From Anaerococcus vaginalis (GTDB lineage Bacteria; Bacillota; Clostridia; Tissierellales; Peptoniphilaceae): 64,000 bases of DNA. The DNA lies in NCBI GenBank assembly GCA_018363915.1, contig JAGZMY010000002.1, positions 62,001-126,000 of the forward strand. The letters run 5' to 3'. Shown here one piece after another: positions 31,945 through 41,691 of the stretch; the first letter of the stretch is position 1; each line of letters opens with the position of its first letter. Under the pieces are notes generated by a model that searched no databases, was not told the DNA's origin, and worked only from the letters and a program-made list of their open reading frames with translations. Made by a program: the position numbers and the translations under genes.

Positions 31945-32503
31945 CTTCTAATTCCTCCAAATTTTTGTAGGTATCAATATCCCACAATTCTTTAATATCG
32001 TCAATTTTAACTTCATTTTTATTATCATCCTTAACCAAAATCATTCCACCTTGGTCAAAATCTAAAGACAAAAGACCTTCCCTGTATTCTGGTGAAAAAA
32101 TTACAGGAGCTCCCCTTCTTTTTTCAGTTCTTGGATAGGTAATCAATTGATTTTCCTTATATTTTTCAATTAATTTATTAACAGTTTCAACTTTTAATAA
32201 TGGTTGATCAGCTACAAAAAACATCATAGCAGAATCCTTATCGCAATTTAAAACTCCAAGTTTTATTGATGCAGATTTTCCAACCTCATTATTGTCGTTG
32301 AAAACCGCCCTAAATCCTCTTTTTTTAGCATCGTCAAGAATTTCATCATAAGATGAAACAAGGATAACATCATCAAAATCAATTTCTTCTACCAAATCAA
32401 AAGTCCATTCATAAAGTTTGTCGCCCTTAAAATCAAGTAAAAGTTTATTTTCTCCCATTCTTCTAGAAAGTCCAGACGCCATAATAATTGCACTAATTTT
32501 CAT
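31931..32503 (-). CDS. mocA: MocA-type molybdenum cofactor cytidylyltransferase
   Basis: A 190-residue nucleotidyltransferase with the NTP-binding motif ASGLSRRMGENKLLL at about 9-23. FFVADQPLL near 96 is the metal-binding aspartate region, and RRGAPVIFSPEYREGL near 129 follows. MocA transfers CMP from CTP to molybdopterin, making MCD, the form used by xanthine dehydrogenase-type enzymes with cytosine dinucleotide. It overlaps yqeC (11 nt) and yqeB (14 nt), so the three are tightly coupled. An MCD cofactor in these hydroxylases is therefore expected. Confidence 0.9.
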   Translation of the reverse strand: MKISAIIMASGLSRRMGENKLLLDFKGDKLYEWTFDLVEEIDFDDVILVSSYDEILDDAKKRGFRAVFNDNNEVGKSASIKLGVLNCDKDSAMMFFVADQPLLKVETVNKLIEKYKENQLITYPRTEKRRGAPVIFSPEYREGLLSLDFDQGGMILVKDDNKNEVKIDDIKELWDIDTYKNLEELEDAAK

Positions 32504-33200
32504 AATATTTCTCCTTTAAAATTGATCCGTAAAAATACTTTAAATTTATTTTCTCTCTTAAATAACTTATTACCCCTTTTGCCTGATTTTTCTCAAAAAT
32601 ACTATCAGCTTGATTAAAGAAAACAAATTTTTCTCCGCAAAAATTTCCAAAAATTCCAGATTTTATAAGTTTTTCAAAAACTTCTTCATCTACAATATCA
32701 CTTTTTATATTATCCATAAATTCATCAAAATTATAAATGAAATCAGGAGAAATTTTTTTACCATAAACTTTTATAGAAAAAATTCCAACAAGTTTATCTG
32801 TAAAATAATAAACTACTGGTTCATATTCTTTCCAAAATTTTAGGGGAAGATTTCTACATCCATCTGCTTCTATTATAATATAATCAAAATCTTTTGTGAT
32901 AATTTTCAAATTATTTTCTCCAATAGATTTTAATTTATTAACTCCATCAAGCTTTTGTCCAATCGCAACTATTTTATTTTTATAATCTTTTTTTACATAA
33001 TCGTCAAAAGATAAAAAAAGTTCGTCGACTTGGTCTTTTTCTGGGACTTTTATTTTTGTAGAAGTAGTAATTAAAACCGAACCTTTTTTCTTTAAAATAT
33101 TTGCAAGATAAAACATAAGAGAAGTCTTACCACCAGATCCTGTAATAGAAATCACATCATTTTTTTTAATATTTAAAATCTCATCTAAATTTTTTTCCAT
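32493..33200 (-). CDS. yqeC: YqeC, selenium-dependent molybdenum cofactor biosynthesis protein
   Basis: Start taken at the ATG at 33200 (MEKNLDEILN), giving 235 residues; a longer frame from a TTG at 33296 adds 32 residues of unlikely composition, and neither start has a good ribosome site. The P-loop ITGSGGKTSLMFYLA lies near residue 20, LITTSTKIKVP near 44, and IIIEADGCRNLPLK near 115. These fit the YqeC family, found with YqeB in selenium-dependent hydroxylase clusters. It is a predicted NTPase needed for cofactor maturation; its exact reaction is unknown. Confidence 0.87.
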   Translation of the reverse strand: MEKNLDEILNIKKNDVISITGSGGKTSLMFYLANILKKKGSVLITTSTKIKVPEKDQVDELFLSFDDYVKKDYKNKIVAIGQKLDGVNKLKSIGENNLKIITKDFDYIIIEADGCRNLPLKFWKEYEPVVYYFTDKLVGIFSIKVYGKKISPDFIYNFDEFMDNIKSDIVDEEVFEKLIKSGIFGNFCGEKFVFFNQADSIFEKNQAKGVISYLREKINLKYFYGSILKEKYYEN

Positions 33201-33387
33201 AATAAAATAAATTAAAGGACTGTGAAATACATTTTTAAAAAAGCAGAAAATCGAAATGCTAAGAATATCATGTGGAAAAAATTGTTTTGATTTCAAATTT
33301 AGAAATCATCAATTTTTGTAGTCCGATATTCGTGCATGTCGATTTATCTACTTAATTAAAGTGTGAAATTCACAATCCTTTATTCTC

Positions 33388-36027
33388 CTATTTTTTTATA
33401 ATTTTCTTTTTCTTTTTGCTATAAGCTGTATCTCTTAATGGAAGTTCTAATCTTAAATCATGGTCTTTTGCATAATATGCTCCTTGAACTGCTGGTGCTG
33501 TTGGAATTGTTGCAATTTCTCCAATTCCTTTTGCTCCGTAAGCAAGGTCTAATAATTCATCTTTTTCAATTAAAATCGTATGAATATTTGGAGCATCTGG
33601 TGCTTTCCACAAGCCCATTGTTCCATATTTTGCTTTTAAAACAGAATTTTGAACCTTCAAATCTTCTGTCAAAGCATAACCAAGACTCATTATAACTCCA
33701 CCTTCGATTTGTCCTTCAATTGTTGTAGGATTTACAACTTTTCCAGAATCGTGAGCAGCATAAACATCTGTAACTTTTCCATCATCATCCAAAACTACAA
33801 CATGAGCTGCAAATCCGTAGGCGATATGTGATTTTGGATTTGGTTTATCAGAGCCAAGTGGATCTGTTGGATCATCATATTCGTAGAAATATTCTTTTTT
33901 ATCAAGCTCTTCAAGGCTATGGTTTTCTAAATCTTTGGCAAGTTGTTCTGCACATTTTTTTGCAGCCTCACCAGTTATAAGAGTGTGTCTTGAACCTGAT
34001 GTTGTTCCAGAATCTGGACTTGTTAAAGTGCTTGGTGGCATAACTTTTATTTTGTGATATGGAAGTCCTGTTGCCTTTCCAACCATTTGTAAAATAATTG
34101 TACCAACACCTTGACCTATACAAGTTGCTCCAGAAAATACTTTTACAAAATCTTTTTCAACAACAATTTTTACTCTACCAATATCTTTTAGCCCAACACC
34201 AACTCCGGCGTTTTTCATAGCAACTGCAATTCCTGCATGATCTTTATTTTTTTCATAAATATCTTTTACAGCCTCAAGACATTCAACCATTGCAGTAGAT
34301 CTATCAGCAATTTGTCCGTTTGGAAGAACTTCGCCTGGTTTTATTGCATTTCTATATCTAATTTCCCAAGGAGAAATTCCAACTTTTTCTGCTAAAATAT
34401 TTATGTTTGATTCCATTGCAAAATTTGATTGGCAAACTCCAAATCCTCTAAAAGCTCCTGCTGGAGGATTATTTGTATAATATCCGTAGCCTTTTATATC
34501 TGTATTTTGATAATTGTAAGGGCCTACTGAATGGGTACAAGCTCTTTCCAAAACTGGTCCACAAAGTGAAGCATAAGCTCCTGTATCAAAATAAATTTCA
34601 CATTCCATTCCTTGAAAAATTCCATTTTCATCACAGCCGATTGTAAATGTTCCTTCCATTGGGTGGCGTTTTGGATGCCATCTTAATGATTCATCTCTTG
34701 TAAATTTATGTTTAACTGGTCTTTTGAAAAGGTAAGCTGCAAGAGCTGCTGGTGGTTGAACACTCATGTCTTCTTTTCCACCAAATCCTCCGCCGACAAA
34801 TGGATTTACTACGACAATTCTTTCTGGATTATCTTCCCAATCAAACATAATTGACAATTCTCTTCTTGTATCATAAACTGATTGGTCGGATGAATAAACT
34901 CTTACTCCATCCTTGTATGGTTCTGCCACGCAACATTCCGGTTCAAGAAAAGCGTGTTCGCCAAGTGGAGTTTTGTAAGTGAAGGTTGCTGTATATTTTG
35001 AATTCGCCAAAGCTTTTTTTGCATCTCCACGAGAAACGTGTCTTTGTTGACAAAGATTGTCAACGCCTTCGTGAACTTGTGGGGCATCTTCTGCCATTGC
35101 TTCTTTGATTGAACTAACAGGTTCTAATTCTTCAAGCTCAACCTTTACAAGTTTTTTTGCCTTTTCCAAAGTTTTTTCATCTTCTGCAACTACAAAACAA
35201 AATGCATCTGCAAGGGAAGCTGTTGTTTGTCCAACATCAATAAATACTGGCCAATCTCTTTGAATATGTCCAACTTTTTGTACTGGCAAATCTTTTGCAG
35301 TAAGAACTCCAACAACTCCATCAAGTTTTTCGGCTTCGCTTGTGTCAAGGCTTAAAAGTCTTGCTCTTGGAAATTTACTTCTTACACAAGAACCATAGGC
35401 CATATTTGGAAGTTCTATATCATCAGCATAAGTTCCTGTTCCAAGAATTTTTTCTTTTGCATCAATTCTGTCGGCTCTTGCTCCAACAAAAGCATCGCTT
35501 TCTTCGTCTTTTATTTCTTCTTCGCCTCTTAAAATTTTTCCAGCTAAAGTTATTCCATCTACAATTTTTTTGTAGCCTGTGCACCTACAAATATTTTCCT
35601 TGATAGCTTCTCTTATTTCTTTTTCTGTAGGATTTGGATTTTGTCTAATTAGACTTGCTCCACTCATAACCATTCCAGGAATACAAAATCCACATTGAAC
35701 AGCTCCTGCCTTAGTAAAGGCGTATGTAAAGGCATCTTTTTCTTTTTGAGATAGACCTTCGTTTGTTATAATTTCTTCTCCATTAAGTTTTGATAGCCTA
35801 ACTATACAAGATTTTTTGTGAATATCTCCAACTATAACTGTACAAGTTCCACAAGCTCCTTGGCTACAACCATCTTTAACAGAAAATAATTTTAAGTCAT
35901 CTCTAAGAAATCTTAATAAAGATTTATCTTCGTATGTTTCATAAGTTTTCCCATTAACTTTTATAATAAAGGGATCCTGTCCTTGTATTTTTTTTCCTAT
36001 TAAAATCGTATCTTTATTTGTCATCAT
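33388..36027 (-). CDS. xdhD: Selenium-dependent-type xanthine dehydrogenase, fused iron-sulfur and molybdenum subunit
   Basis: An 879-residue fusion. Residues 1-165 are an iron-sulfur subunit with two [2Fe-2S] sites: C54, C59, C62, C74 and C112, C115, C147, C149. From about 185 onward is the molybdenum subunit: GTGTYADDIELPN, NPFVGGGFGGKEDM, PPAGAFRGFGVCQ, and the catalytic glutamate in GAKGIGE at about 837. There is no FAD domain, so electrons must pass to a partner. This layout is that of the selenium-dependent xanthine dehydrogenase family and of E. coli XdhD. Its ATG overlaps the hydantoinase stop (ATGA). It likely hydroxylates or dehydroxylates a purine. Confidence 0.88.
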   Translation of the reverse strand: MMTNKDTILIGKKIQGQDPFIIKVNGKTYETYEDKSLLRFLRDDLKLFSVKDGCSQGACGTCTVIVGDIHKKSCIVRLSKLNGEEIITNEGLSQKEKDAFTYAFTKAGAVQCGFCIPGMVMSGASLIRQNPNPTEKEIREAIKENICRCTGYKKIVDGITLAGKILRGEEEIKDEESDAFVGARADRIDAKEKILGTGTYADDIELPNMAYGSCVRSKFPRARLLSLDTSEAEKLDGVVGVLTAKDLPVQKVGHIQRDWPVFIDVGQTTASLADAFCFVVAEDEKTLEKAKKLVKVELEELEPVSSIKEAMAEDAPQVHEGVDNLCQQRHVSRGDAKKALANSKYTATFTYKTPLGEHAFLEPECCVAEPYKDGVRVYSSDQSVYDTRRELSIMFDWEDNPERIVVVNPFVGGGFGGKEDMSVQPPAALAAYLFKRPVKHKFTRDESLRWHPKRHPMEGTFTIGCDENGIFQGMECEIYFDTGAYASLCGPVLERACTHSVGPYNYQNTDIKGYGYYTNNPPAGAFRGFGVCQSNFAMESNINILAEKVGISPWEIRYRNAIKPGEVLPNGQIADRSTAMVECLEAVKDIYEKNKDHAGIAVAMKNAGVGVGLKDIGRVKIVVEKDFVKVFSGATCIGQGVGTIILQMVGKATGLPYHKIKVMPPSTLTSPDSGTTSGSRHTLITGEAAKKCAEQLAKDLENHSLEELDKKEYFYEYDDPTDPLGSDKPNPKSHIAYGFAAHVVVLDDDGKVTDVYAAHDSGKVVNPTTIEGQIEGGVIMSLGYALTEDLKVQNSVLKAKYGTMGLWKAPDAPNIHTILIEKDELLDLAYGAKGIGEIATIPTAPAVQGAYYAKDHDLRLELPLRDTAYSKKKKKIIKK

Positions 36028-37406
36028 ATTTCCTTATCTAATTTTCTTTTTATAAATTTGCCCATGCCTTTTTTTCCATAGTATCCATTTTTATCCAAAA
36101 TAATTTTTCCTTTTGCTATTACTGTATCAACTTTTACATCTGTTTTATATCCTTCATAGCTTGTATAATCACATTTTGAATGTCTGTTTTCTTGTGTTAT
36201 TGTGTAGGATTTTTTGGAAAATATTCCTATATCTGCGTCTTTGTTTTCTTCTAAACTTCCCTTTTTATCTGAAAATCCAAAAATTTCTGCTGGATTTTTG
36301 CACAAAAGATTTGTCAATTTACTTAATGGAATATTTCTTTTTAAGCCTTCAGTCAAAACCACTTCCATTCTTTCTTCAACTCCAGGAATTCCTCCCGGTG
36401 CTTGTGTAAAATCATCAGCGTAAGGTTTTTTTTCGCTCTCATAAATAAATGGACAATGATCAGTTGCTATTACATCCACATCTCCATTTTTAATTCCCTC
36501 CCACAATGCTTCAATGTCTGATTTTTTTCTAAGGGGAGGTGCACAAATATATTTAACCGCTTCTTCGTTTGGATTATCCATATATTTACTTTCATCATAA
36601 GTTAAATATTGGGTGCATGTTTCGCAATAAATATTTTTTAGTCCTCTGGCTCTTGCTGCTTTTATTTCATCAAGTCCTTCTTTGGTTGATGTGTGAACTA
36701 TATATAATTTTGGATCATTTGCAACTTTTGAAAGGTAGGCAAGTCTATTTATTGTTTCTGCTTCGCTTTCATTTGGTCTTGTAAGGGCATGGTATTTTGG
36801 AGAAAGATTACCAGCTTCTATCGCCTCTTTTCTCAATTCTTTTATGAGCCCATCGTTTTCACAATGAACACAAACTATTGTCCCAACTTCTTTTGCTTTT
36901 TTCAAAACTCTTAGGATTTCATCATCTTCAAGTTTTCCTGCATAAGTTGAATAGATTTTGATGGATGGGATTCCCTCATCCATCAACTCCTCTATTTCTT
37001 CTATCAATTCATCATTTACTTCATACATTGCTCCGTGAAAAGAATAATCTATAACAGCTTTTCCTTCTGCAATATCGTGATAATGGTCGATTAATTTGTG
37101 AAGGCTTGCTCCTTTTTCTAAAGCTCCTATATGATCACAAATGGTAGTTGTCGCTCCATAACTTGCTGCTTTTGTTCCTGTATAAAAATCATCACAAGCA
37201 ACAAATTTTCCCAAATCCAAAGACATGTGGGTGTGAACGTCTACTCCACCTGCCGTAACTATTTTATCTTTGGCATCAATAATTTTTTCAGCACTTAGGT
37301 TTAAATTTTTGCCAATTTTTTGGATTTTTTCATCTTCTATATAAATATCTAAATTTTCTATTTTTTCATCTAGAACTACCGTTCCATTTTTAATCAATAT
37401 AGACAC
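36024..37406 (-). CDS. hyuA: Dihydropyrimidinase/hydantoinase family cyclic amidohydrolase
   Basis: A 460-residue enzyme from a GTG start (AGGTGAAG site). Metal-binding motifs: GGVDVHTHMSLDL near 53, PSIKIYSTYAGK near 148 (candidate carboxylated lysine), VCVHCEND near 180, YIVHTSTKEG near 236, and ATDHCPF near 312. It hydrolyses cyclic amides such as dihydropyrimidines or hydantoins. It lies between the xanthine dehydrogenase subunits and the fused hydroxylase, a position shared with the purine-degradation gene cluster of gut anaerobes, where it is thought to open a ring made from xanthine. Confidence 0.9.
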   Translation of the reverse strand: MSILIKNGTVVLDEKIENLDIYIEDEKIQKIGKNLNLSAEKIIDAKDKIVTAGGVDVHTHMSLDLGKFVACDDFYTGTKAASYGATTTICDHIGALEKGASLHKLIDHYHDIAEGKAVIDYSFHGAMYEVNDELIEEIEELMDEGIPSIKIYSTYAGKLEDDEILRVLKKAKEVGTIVCVHCENDGLIKELRKEAIEAGNLSPKYHALTRPNESEAETINRLAYLSKVANDPKLYIVHTSTKEGLDEIKAARARGLKNIYCETCTQYLTYDESKYMDNPNEEAVKYICAPPLRKKSDIEALWEGIKNGDVDVIATDHCPFIYESEKKPYADDFTQAPGGIPGVEERMEVVLTEGLKRNIPLSKLTNLLCKNPAEIFGFSDKKGSLEENKDADIGIFSKKSYTITQENRHSKCDYTSYEGYKTDVKVDTVIAKGKIILDKNGYYGKKGMGKFIKRKLDKEI

Positions 37407-37421
37407 GCCTTCACCTGCTTT

Positions 37422-38021
37422 TTACATATAATCTTTTTTATCTTCTTCTTTGATTTGATTTACTACATGTTCTTCTATTTCTTCAAAACCATTTTCAATA
37501 TTATTTGCTTTTTGTACTGCTATTAAAATATTTTCGTAACCTGTACATCTACACATATGATTTGCCAATTCTTTTCTTAGCTCATCAATTGTGTAATATT
37601 TTCCTCTTGAAATTATTTCTGTTGCAGAAACAATAAAGCCTGGTGTACAAAAACCACATTGAACTGCTGCTTCATCTACAAAGGCTTGTTGGATTATTGA
37701 AAGTGAACCATCAGATGCTGTCAAGCCTTCTGTTGTCCAAATATCTTTTCCTTCTGCCCAAATTGCAAGATAAATACATGAGTTAAAGCTTTCGCCGTCA
37801 ATTAAAACTGCACAAGCTCCACATTCTCCAACTTCGCATCCTTTTTTTACACTTGTAAGGGCAAATTCATTTCTCAAAAAATCTGTAAGTGATGCTCTCA
37901 CATCAACCATTTTTGTAACCCTGATTCCATTAATTCTACATTTTACAATTTTATATTGAGGTTCGTAATGTAGTTTTTCTTCTGGTTTTGGGCCGTATGG
38001 TCCATATTCTCTGCTATGCAT
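37422..38021 (-). CDS. xdhC: Xanthine dehydrogenase iron-sulfur subunit
   Basis: A 199-residue subunit with two [2Fe-2S] clusters: C62, C67, C70, C82 (GCEVGECGAC) and C122, C125, C157, C159 (CGFC...CRCTGY). An N-terminal extension of about 24 residues (MHSREYGPYGPKPEEKLH) precedes the ferredoxin fold and is unusual. It passes electrons from the molybdenum site to FAD in the xdhB-type subunit. The gene overlaps xdhB by 8 nt and lies 15 nt before the hydantoinase. Letter naming follows the E. coli three-subunit scheme. Confidence 0.92.
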   Translation of the reverse strand: MHSREYGPYGPKPEEKLHYEPQYKIVKCRINGIRVTKMVDVRASLTDFLRNEFALTSVKKGCEVGECGACAVLIDGESFNSCIYLAIWAEGKDIWTTEGLTASDGSLSIIQQAFVDEAAVQCGFCTPGFIVSATEIISRGKYYTIDELRKELANHMCRCTGYENILIAVQKANNIENGFEEIEEHVVNQIKEEDKKDYM

Positions 38022-38898
38022 TTAATCCCTCCTCATGTTTTTTTCTAATTTCTTTTAAACATCTTGTGGTTATTTCGTAAAGTATTTGTGTTCTTAAAGC
38101 TTTTGATGCTCTCCATGAATCTCTTGGAGATAATTCATCTAGGGCTTTTTTTGCAAATACATTTATATTATTATCTGTAAGTTCTCTTCCTACCAAAGTT
38201 TTTTCTGCTTCAAAAGCTCTAACCGGAATTGCAGCTGCAACTCCATAAGATATTCTTACTTCTTCTACTTTATTATTTTCATCAAATTTTACATTTGCTG
38301 ATGCTGTTGATGTTGCTATATCCATAGCATTTCTCATTGCATATTTAAAATAGTGTCCGTAATGATTTTCGTAGGATTCTTTTTTAATTTTTATTGCTGT
38401 AACAATTTCAGTTTCTCTTATGTCTACTGTTGCATATTTTATATAAAAATCTTTTACAGGAACTTCCCTGTAGCCATTTTCGCCTTTTAATTCAATTATT
38501 GCATCATAAGCCATAACTGTTGTACAAGAATCTGCTGATGGAGCTGCGTTACAAATATTTCCACCAATTGTTGCAATATTTCTAAGTTGAGGACCACCTG
38601 CAGTGTCAACTGCTTCTCCCAAAGTATTTATATATTTTTGAATTATTGGATCATTTGTAATGTGAGTAAAGCTTGTCAATGAACCAATTCTAATTGTTCC
38701 ATCTTCCTCCATGCTAACTCCCCTAAGCTCATCTATAAGGTAAAGTGAAATAAGCTCAAGGCCTGCCATTTTTCCTTCTCTAATTTTTACCAAAACATCA
38801 GAACCACCAGCTATATATCTTGCTTCAGGATGTTCTTTTTTTAATTGTATTGCCTCATCGATTGTATAGGCTTCATAAATTCTTTTTACATCATACAT
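38014..38898 (-). CDS. xdhB: Xanthine dehydrogenase FAD-binding subunit
   Basis: A 294-residue FAD subunit of the CO dehydrogenase/xanthine dehydrogenase family. AGGSDVLVKIREGKM near residue 31 binds the FAD diphosphate; ATIGGNICNAAPSADS near 109 and DIRETEIVTAIKI near 153 are typical. It accepts electrons from the iron-sulfur subunit and passes them to an acceptor such as NAD or ferredoxin. It sits between the molybdenum (xdhA) and iron-sulfur (xdhC) genes, 13 nt after the former and overlapping the latter. Confidence 0.92.
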   Translation of the reverse strand: MYDVKRIYEAYTIDEAIQLKKEHPEARYIAGGSDVLVKIREGKMAGLELISLYLIDELRGVSMEEDGTIRIGSLTSFTHITNDPIIQKYINTLGEAVDTAGGPQLRNIATIGGNICNAAPSADSCTTVMAYDAIIELKGENGYREVPVKDFYIKYATVDIRETEIVTAIKIKKESYENHYGHYFKYAMRNAMDIATSTASANVKFDENNKVEEVRISYGVAAAIPVRAFEAEKTLVGRELTDNNINVFAKKALDELSPRDSWRASKALRTQILYEITTRCLKEIRKKHEEGLNA

Positions 38899-38910
38899 AA
38901 TTTTTCTCCT

Positions 38911-41226
38911 TTAAGCATCATATTCAATATCTTGTTCGTAATCATTTTCAATTAGTCCAGCTTCTTTGAAAAGTGGGAACAAAACGTGTGGTGTCATTGG
39001 ACATTTATTAACTTGTACTCCTGTTGCATTTAAAATTGCATTTCTTATTGCTGGAGCTGGAGAACAAGTTGGTGGTTCACCAAGTGATTTTGTATTAAAT
39101 GGTGAAACTGGTGATGGATTTTCTATAAAGTAAACTTCAAAGTGTGGATGATCCATTGTTGTTGATAATTTATAATCGAGAAGGTTATTATTTAAAATTT
39201 GTCCCTTATCATTGTATTTTAATTCTTCTGATAAAGCATAACCTACTGCCATACTCATTCCGCCATGAGCTTGAGCTTCAGCAAGTCTAGGATTTATAAG
39301 TCTACCACAATCGTGAACATTTATAAGTCTTAGAAGTTTAACTTTTCCAAGTGAAATATCAACTTCAACTTCTGCAAATGAACAACCAAATGAGAAAGCA
39401 TTATTTCTTATTGTATAAGTTTCTTCAGCAGAAATATGTTCACTATCACGAGTATCATACAAGGCTTCTGTTGCAAGCTCACCCAAAGTCATTAGTGGTT
39501 TATTATCAACTTTTCTAATTATCATACTATCAACAAGGTCAAGATTGTTTGGAGTATATTCCAAAATTTTTCTTGCCCTATCTAATATTTTTTCTTTAAA
39601 TACTCTAGCAGTATTTGTAATAGAAAAACTTGAAACAAAAGTTTGTCTTGAAGCATAAGCTCCCAAACCAAATGGTGTTACATCTGTATCTTGAGTTGAA
39701 ACTATATGAACATCTTCCATTTTTACACCAATAGCATCTGCTGCCATTTGTGAAAATGCTGTATCTCCACCTTGTCCAATTTCAGTTTCTCCAAGTTGCA
39801 TTTGAACTGAACCATCTTGGTTTAAAACCATTCTACAAGAAGAAGATTCTAGAGAAATTGGATAAACTGCTGTGTTATACCAAAATGTTGCAAGTCCTAT
39901 TCCTCTTCTTATATTTCCAGTTTGATTTTTATATTCTTCTTTCTTTTTATCATAGTCAATTGCTTTTCTACCAACTGCCATTGCTTCTCTAAATGAATCA
40001 TAATAATTTTCATTTCTAGAGAAACCATCAACAAATCCTTTTGGCATTATATTTTGAAATCTCAATTCCAAAGGATCCATATTCATAGCTTTTGCAACAT
40101 CATCAAGATGAGATTCAAAAGCAAACATAGTTTGTGGAATTCCATATCCTCTCATAGCTCCTGCTGTTGGAAGATTTGTATAAACAGTATAACCATCAGC
40201 TTGAGTATTATCGCAAGGATATAATTGATGGAAACAATTTGTTCCCTTTGCAGCTATAGAATGACCGTGAGATGCATAAGCACCATTGTTAGAAAATAAT
40301 TCCAATTTTCTTGCAGCAAAAGTTCCATCAGCTCTTACATAAGAAATAATATGAAGTTTTTGTGAGTGTCTTGTTCTTGTTGAAACAAAAGTTTCTTCTC
40401 TTGATGTATCAAGTTTTACAGGATGACCTCCAACTTGAGTTGTAAGATAAGCTGCTAATGGTTCATACAAAGCATCTTGTTTGTTACCAAAACCTCCACC
40501 AATATATGGTTTTACAATTCTAATTTTTCCCCAGCCAATTCCCAAAGCTTGACCGCAAACACGTCTTACAATATGAGGAATTTGAGTTGAAGCAATAACA
40601 ACAATTTTTCCTTGCTCTTCATAAGCACAAGCAATTCCATTTTCGATATGAGAATGTTGAACGATTGGAGTTTCGTACCAGCCTTCAACTTTTGTAAGGC
40701 CTTCTTCTTTTATAGCCTCTTCATAATTTCCCCTATGATTTTTAGTATGACCTAAAATATTGTCAGGAAATTCATCGTGAATTGGTCTTAATCCATTATT
40801 CATTGATTCAATAGGATCCAAAACAACTTCATATTCTTCATATTCAACTTCAATTAATTTCAAAGCCTGACTTGCAGAAACTTCATTTTCTGCAATAACA
40901 ACAGCCACATCGTCGCCATAATATCTAACATGTTCATTTAGAAGTCTTCTATCAGCAACATCTTGGTGGCCTTTGTCAGTTGACCAAGGGTGACCTGCAG
41001 TTGGGAAAGTATGTTTTGGAACATCAAAACAAGTAATAATTTTTACAACTCCCTCAACCTCTTCAGCCTTTTTAGTATCAATTGAGATAACCTTTCCATG
41101 ACCGATTGTTGAATGCAAAACTTTAGCAACATAAGCTCCCTTCATAATAAGGTCTTCTGTGTATTTTGCATGACCAGTTACTTTATCGTACGCATCTACT
41201 CTTTTAACACTTTTTCCTACATACAT
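38911..41226 (-). CDS. xdhA: Xanthine dehydrogenase molybdenum-binding subunit
   Basis: A 771-residue molybdenum subunit. The N-terminal VGKSVKRVDAYDKVTGHAKYTED starts the a/b hammerhead domain (in part). Cofactor motifs include KPYIGGGFGNKQDAL near 240, LPTAGAMRGYGIPQ near 345, GETEIGQGGDT near 475, and the catalytic glutamate in SLGEPPTCSPAP at about 717. It is first in an operon xdhA-xdhB-xdhC-hyuA-xdhD. Such subunits oxidise purines at carbon 8 or 2, and the labile-selenium form has been found in clostridial enzymes; whether this copy or the fused one carries selenium is not visible in the sequence. Confidence 0.92.
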   Translation of the reverse strand: MYVGKSVKRVDAYDKVTGHAKYTEDLIMKGAYVAKVLHSTIGHGKVISIDTKKAEEVEGVVKIITCFDVPKHTFPTAGHPWSTDKGHQDVADRRLLNEHVRYYGDDVAVVIAENEVSASQALKLIEVEYEEYEVVLDPIESMNNGLRPIHDEFPDNILGHTKNHRGNYEEAIKEEGLTKVEGWYETPIVQHSHIENGIACAYEEQGKIVVIASTQIPHIVRRVCGQALGIGWGKIRIVKPYIGGGFGNKQDALYEPLAAYLTTQVGGHPVKLDTSREETFVSTRTRHSQKLHIISYVRADGTFAARKLELFSNNGAYASHGHSIAAKGTNCFHQLYPCDNTQADGYTVYTNLPTAGAMRGYGIPQTMFAFESHLDDVAKAMNMDPLELRFQNIMPKGFVDGFSRNENYYDSFREAMAVGRKAIDYDKKKEEYKNQTGNIRRGIGLATFWYNTAVYPISLESSSCRMVLNQDGSVQMQLGETEIGQGGDTAFSQMAADAIGVKMEDVHIVSTQDTDVTPFGLGAYASRQTFVSSFSITNTARVFKEKILDRARKILEYTPNNLDLVDSMIIRKVDNKPLMTLGELATEALYDTRDSEHISAEETYTIRNNAFSFGCSFAEVEVDISLGKVKLLRLINVHDCGRLINPRLAEAQAHGGMSMAVGYALSEELKYNDKGQILNNNLLDYKLSTTMDHPHFEVYFIENPSPVSPFNTKSLGEPPTCSPAPAIRNAILNATGVQVNKCPMTPHVLFPLFKEAGLIENDYEQDIEYDA

Positions 41227-41300
41227 TTTAACCTCCTAAAATGTTTCAAAGCATTTTTCATTTATGTACATTTACATTACTATTGTATTTTGTATATAAT

Positions 41301-41330
41301 ATATTACCACAAAATACTAATCGTTTTCAA
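41301..41330 (-). promoter_or_regulatory. Probable promoter of the xdhA-led operon
   Basis: TTGAAA (41325-41330) and TAATAT (41301-41306) are separated by 18 nt on the minus strand, about 75 nt before the xdhA ATG. On the plus strand TATAAT (41532-41537) may serve the divergent MFS gene. The rest of 41227-41691 is very AT-rich and shows nothing else I recognise. Confidence 0.42.
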
Positions 41331-41691
41331 GGTTTTTACGCAAATTTTTAATCAAATCAAAAATAATTTTCAAAATTTTTTCAAACAATATTTTAGAATT
41401 AATAAAATTTAGAATTTTTAAACTTTTTTATGAACTTTTCATTTATATAAATCTGATTTTATAATCTTTAATAAGCCGTCATTAACAAATTTTTCTTTTA
41501 TGCTCTTAAAAATAATTACAATTATTTTTGATATAATACTTATGCTAAGGTATATTTAATTTATATTTTAATGAGAAATCATTAGATAATTTAGTTTGAT
41601 AAAAATTAATTTCGTCATTATTATGACATAGAATTTCTTATACAAAAACAAATTTATTAATGCAAACTTAAAAAAGAGAGGTTATTATATC

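Noticed and set aside
33201..33387. Separate promoter between xdhD and yqeC
   Set aside because: TTGAAA near 33291 has no -10 box at suitable spacing; only a small palindrome around GTGAAATTCAC is present.
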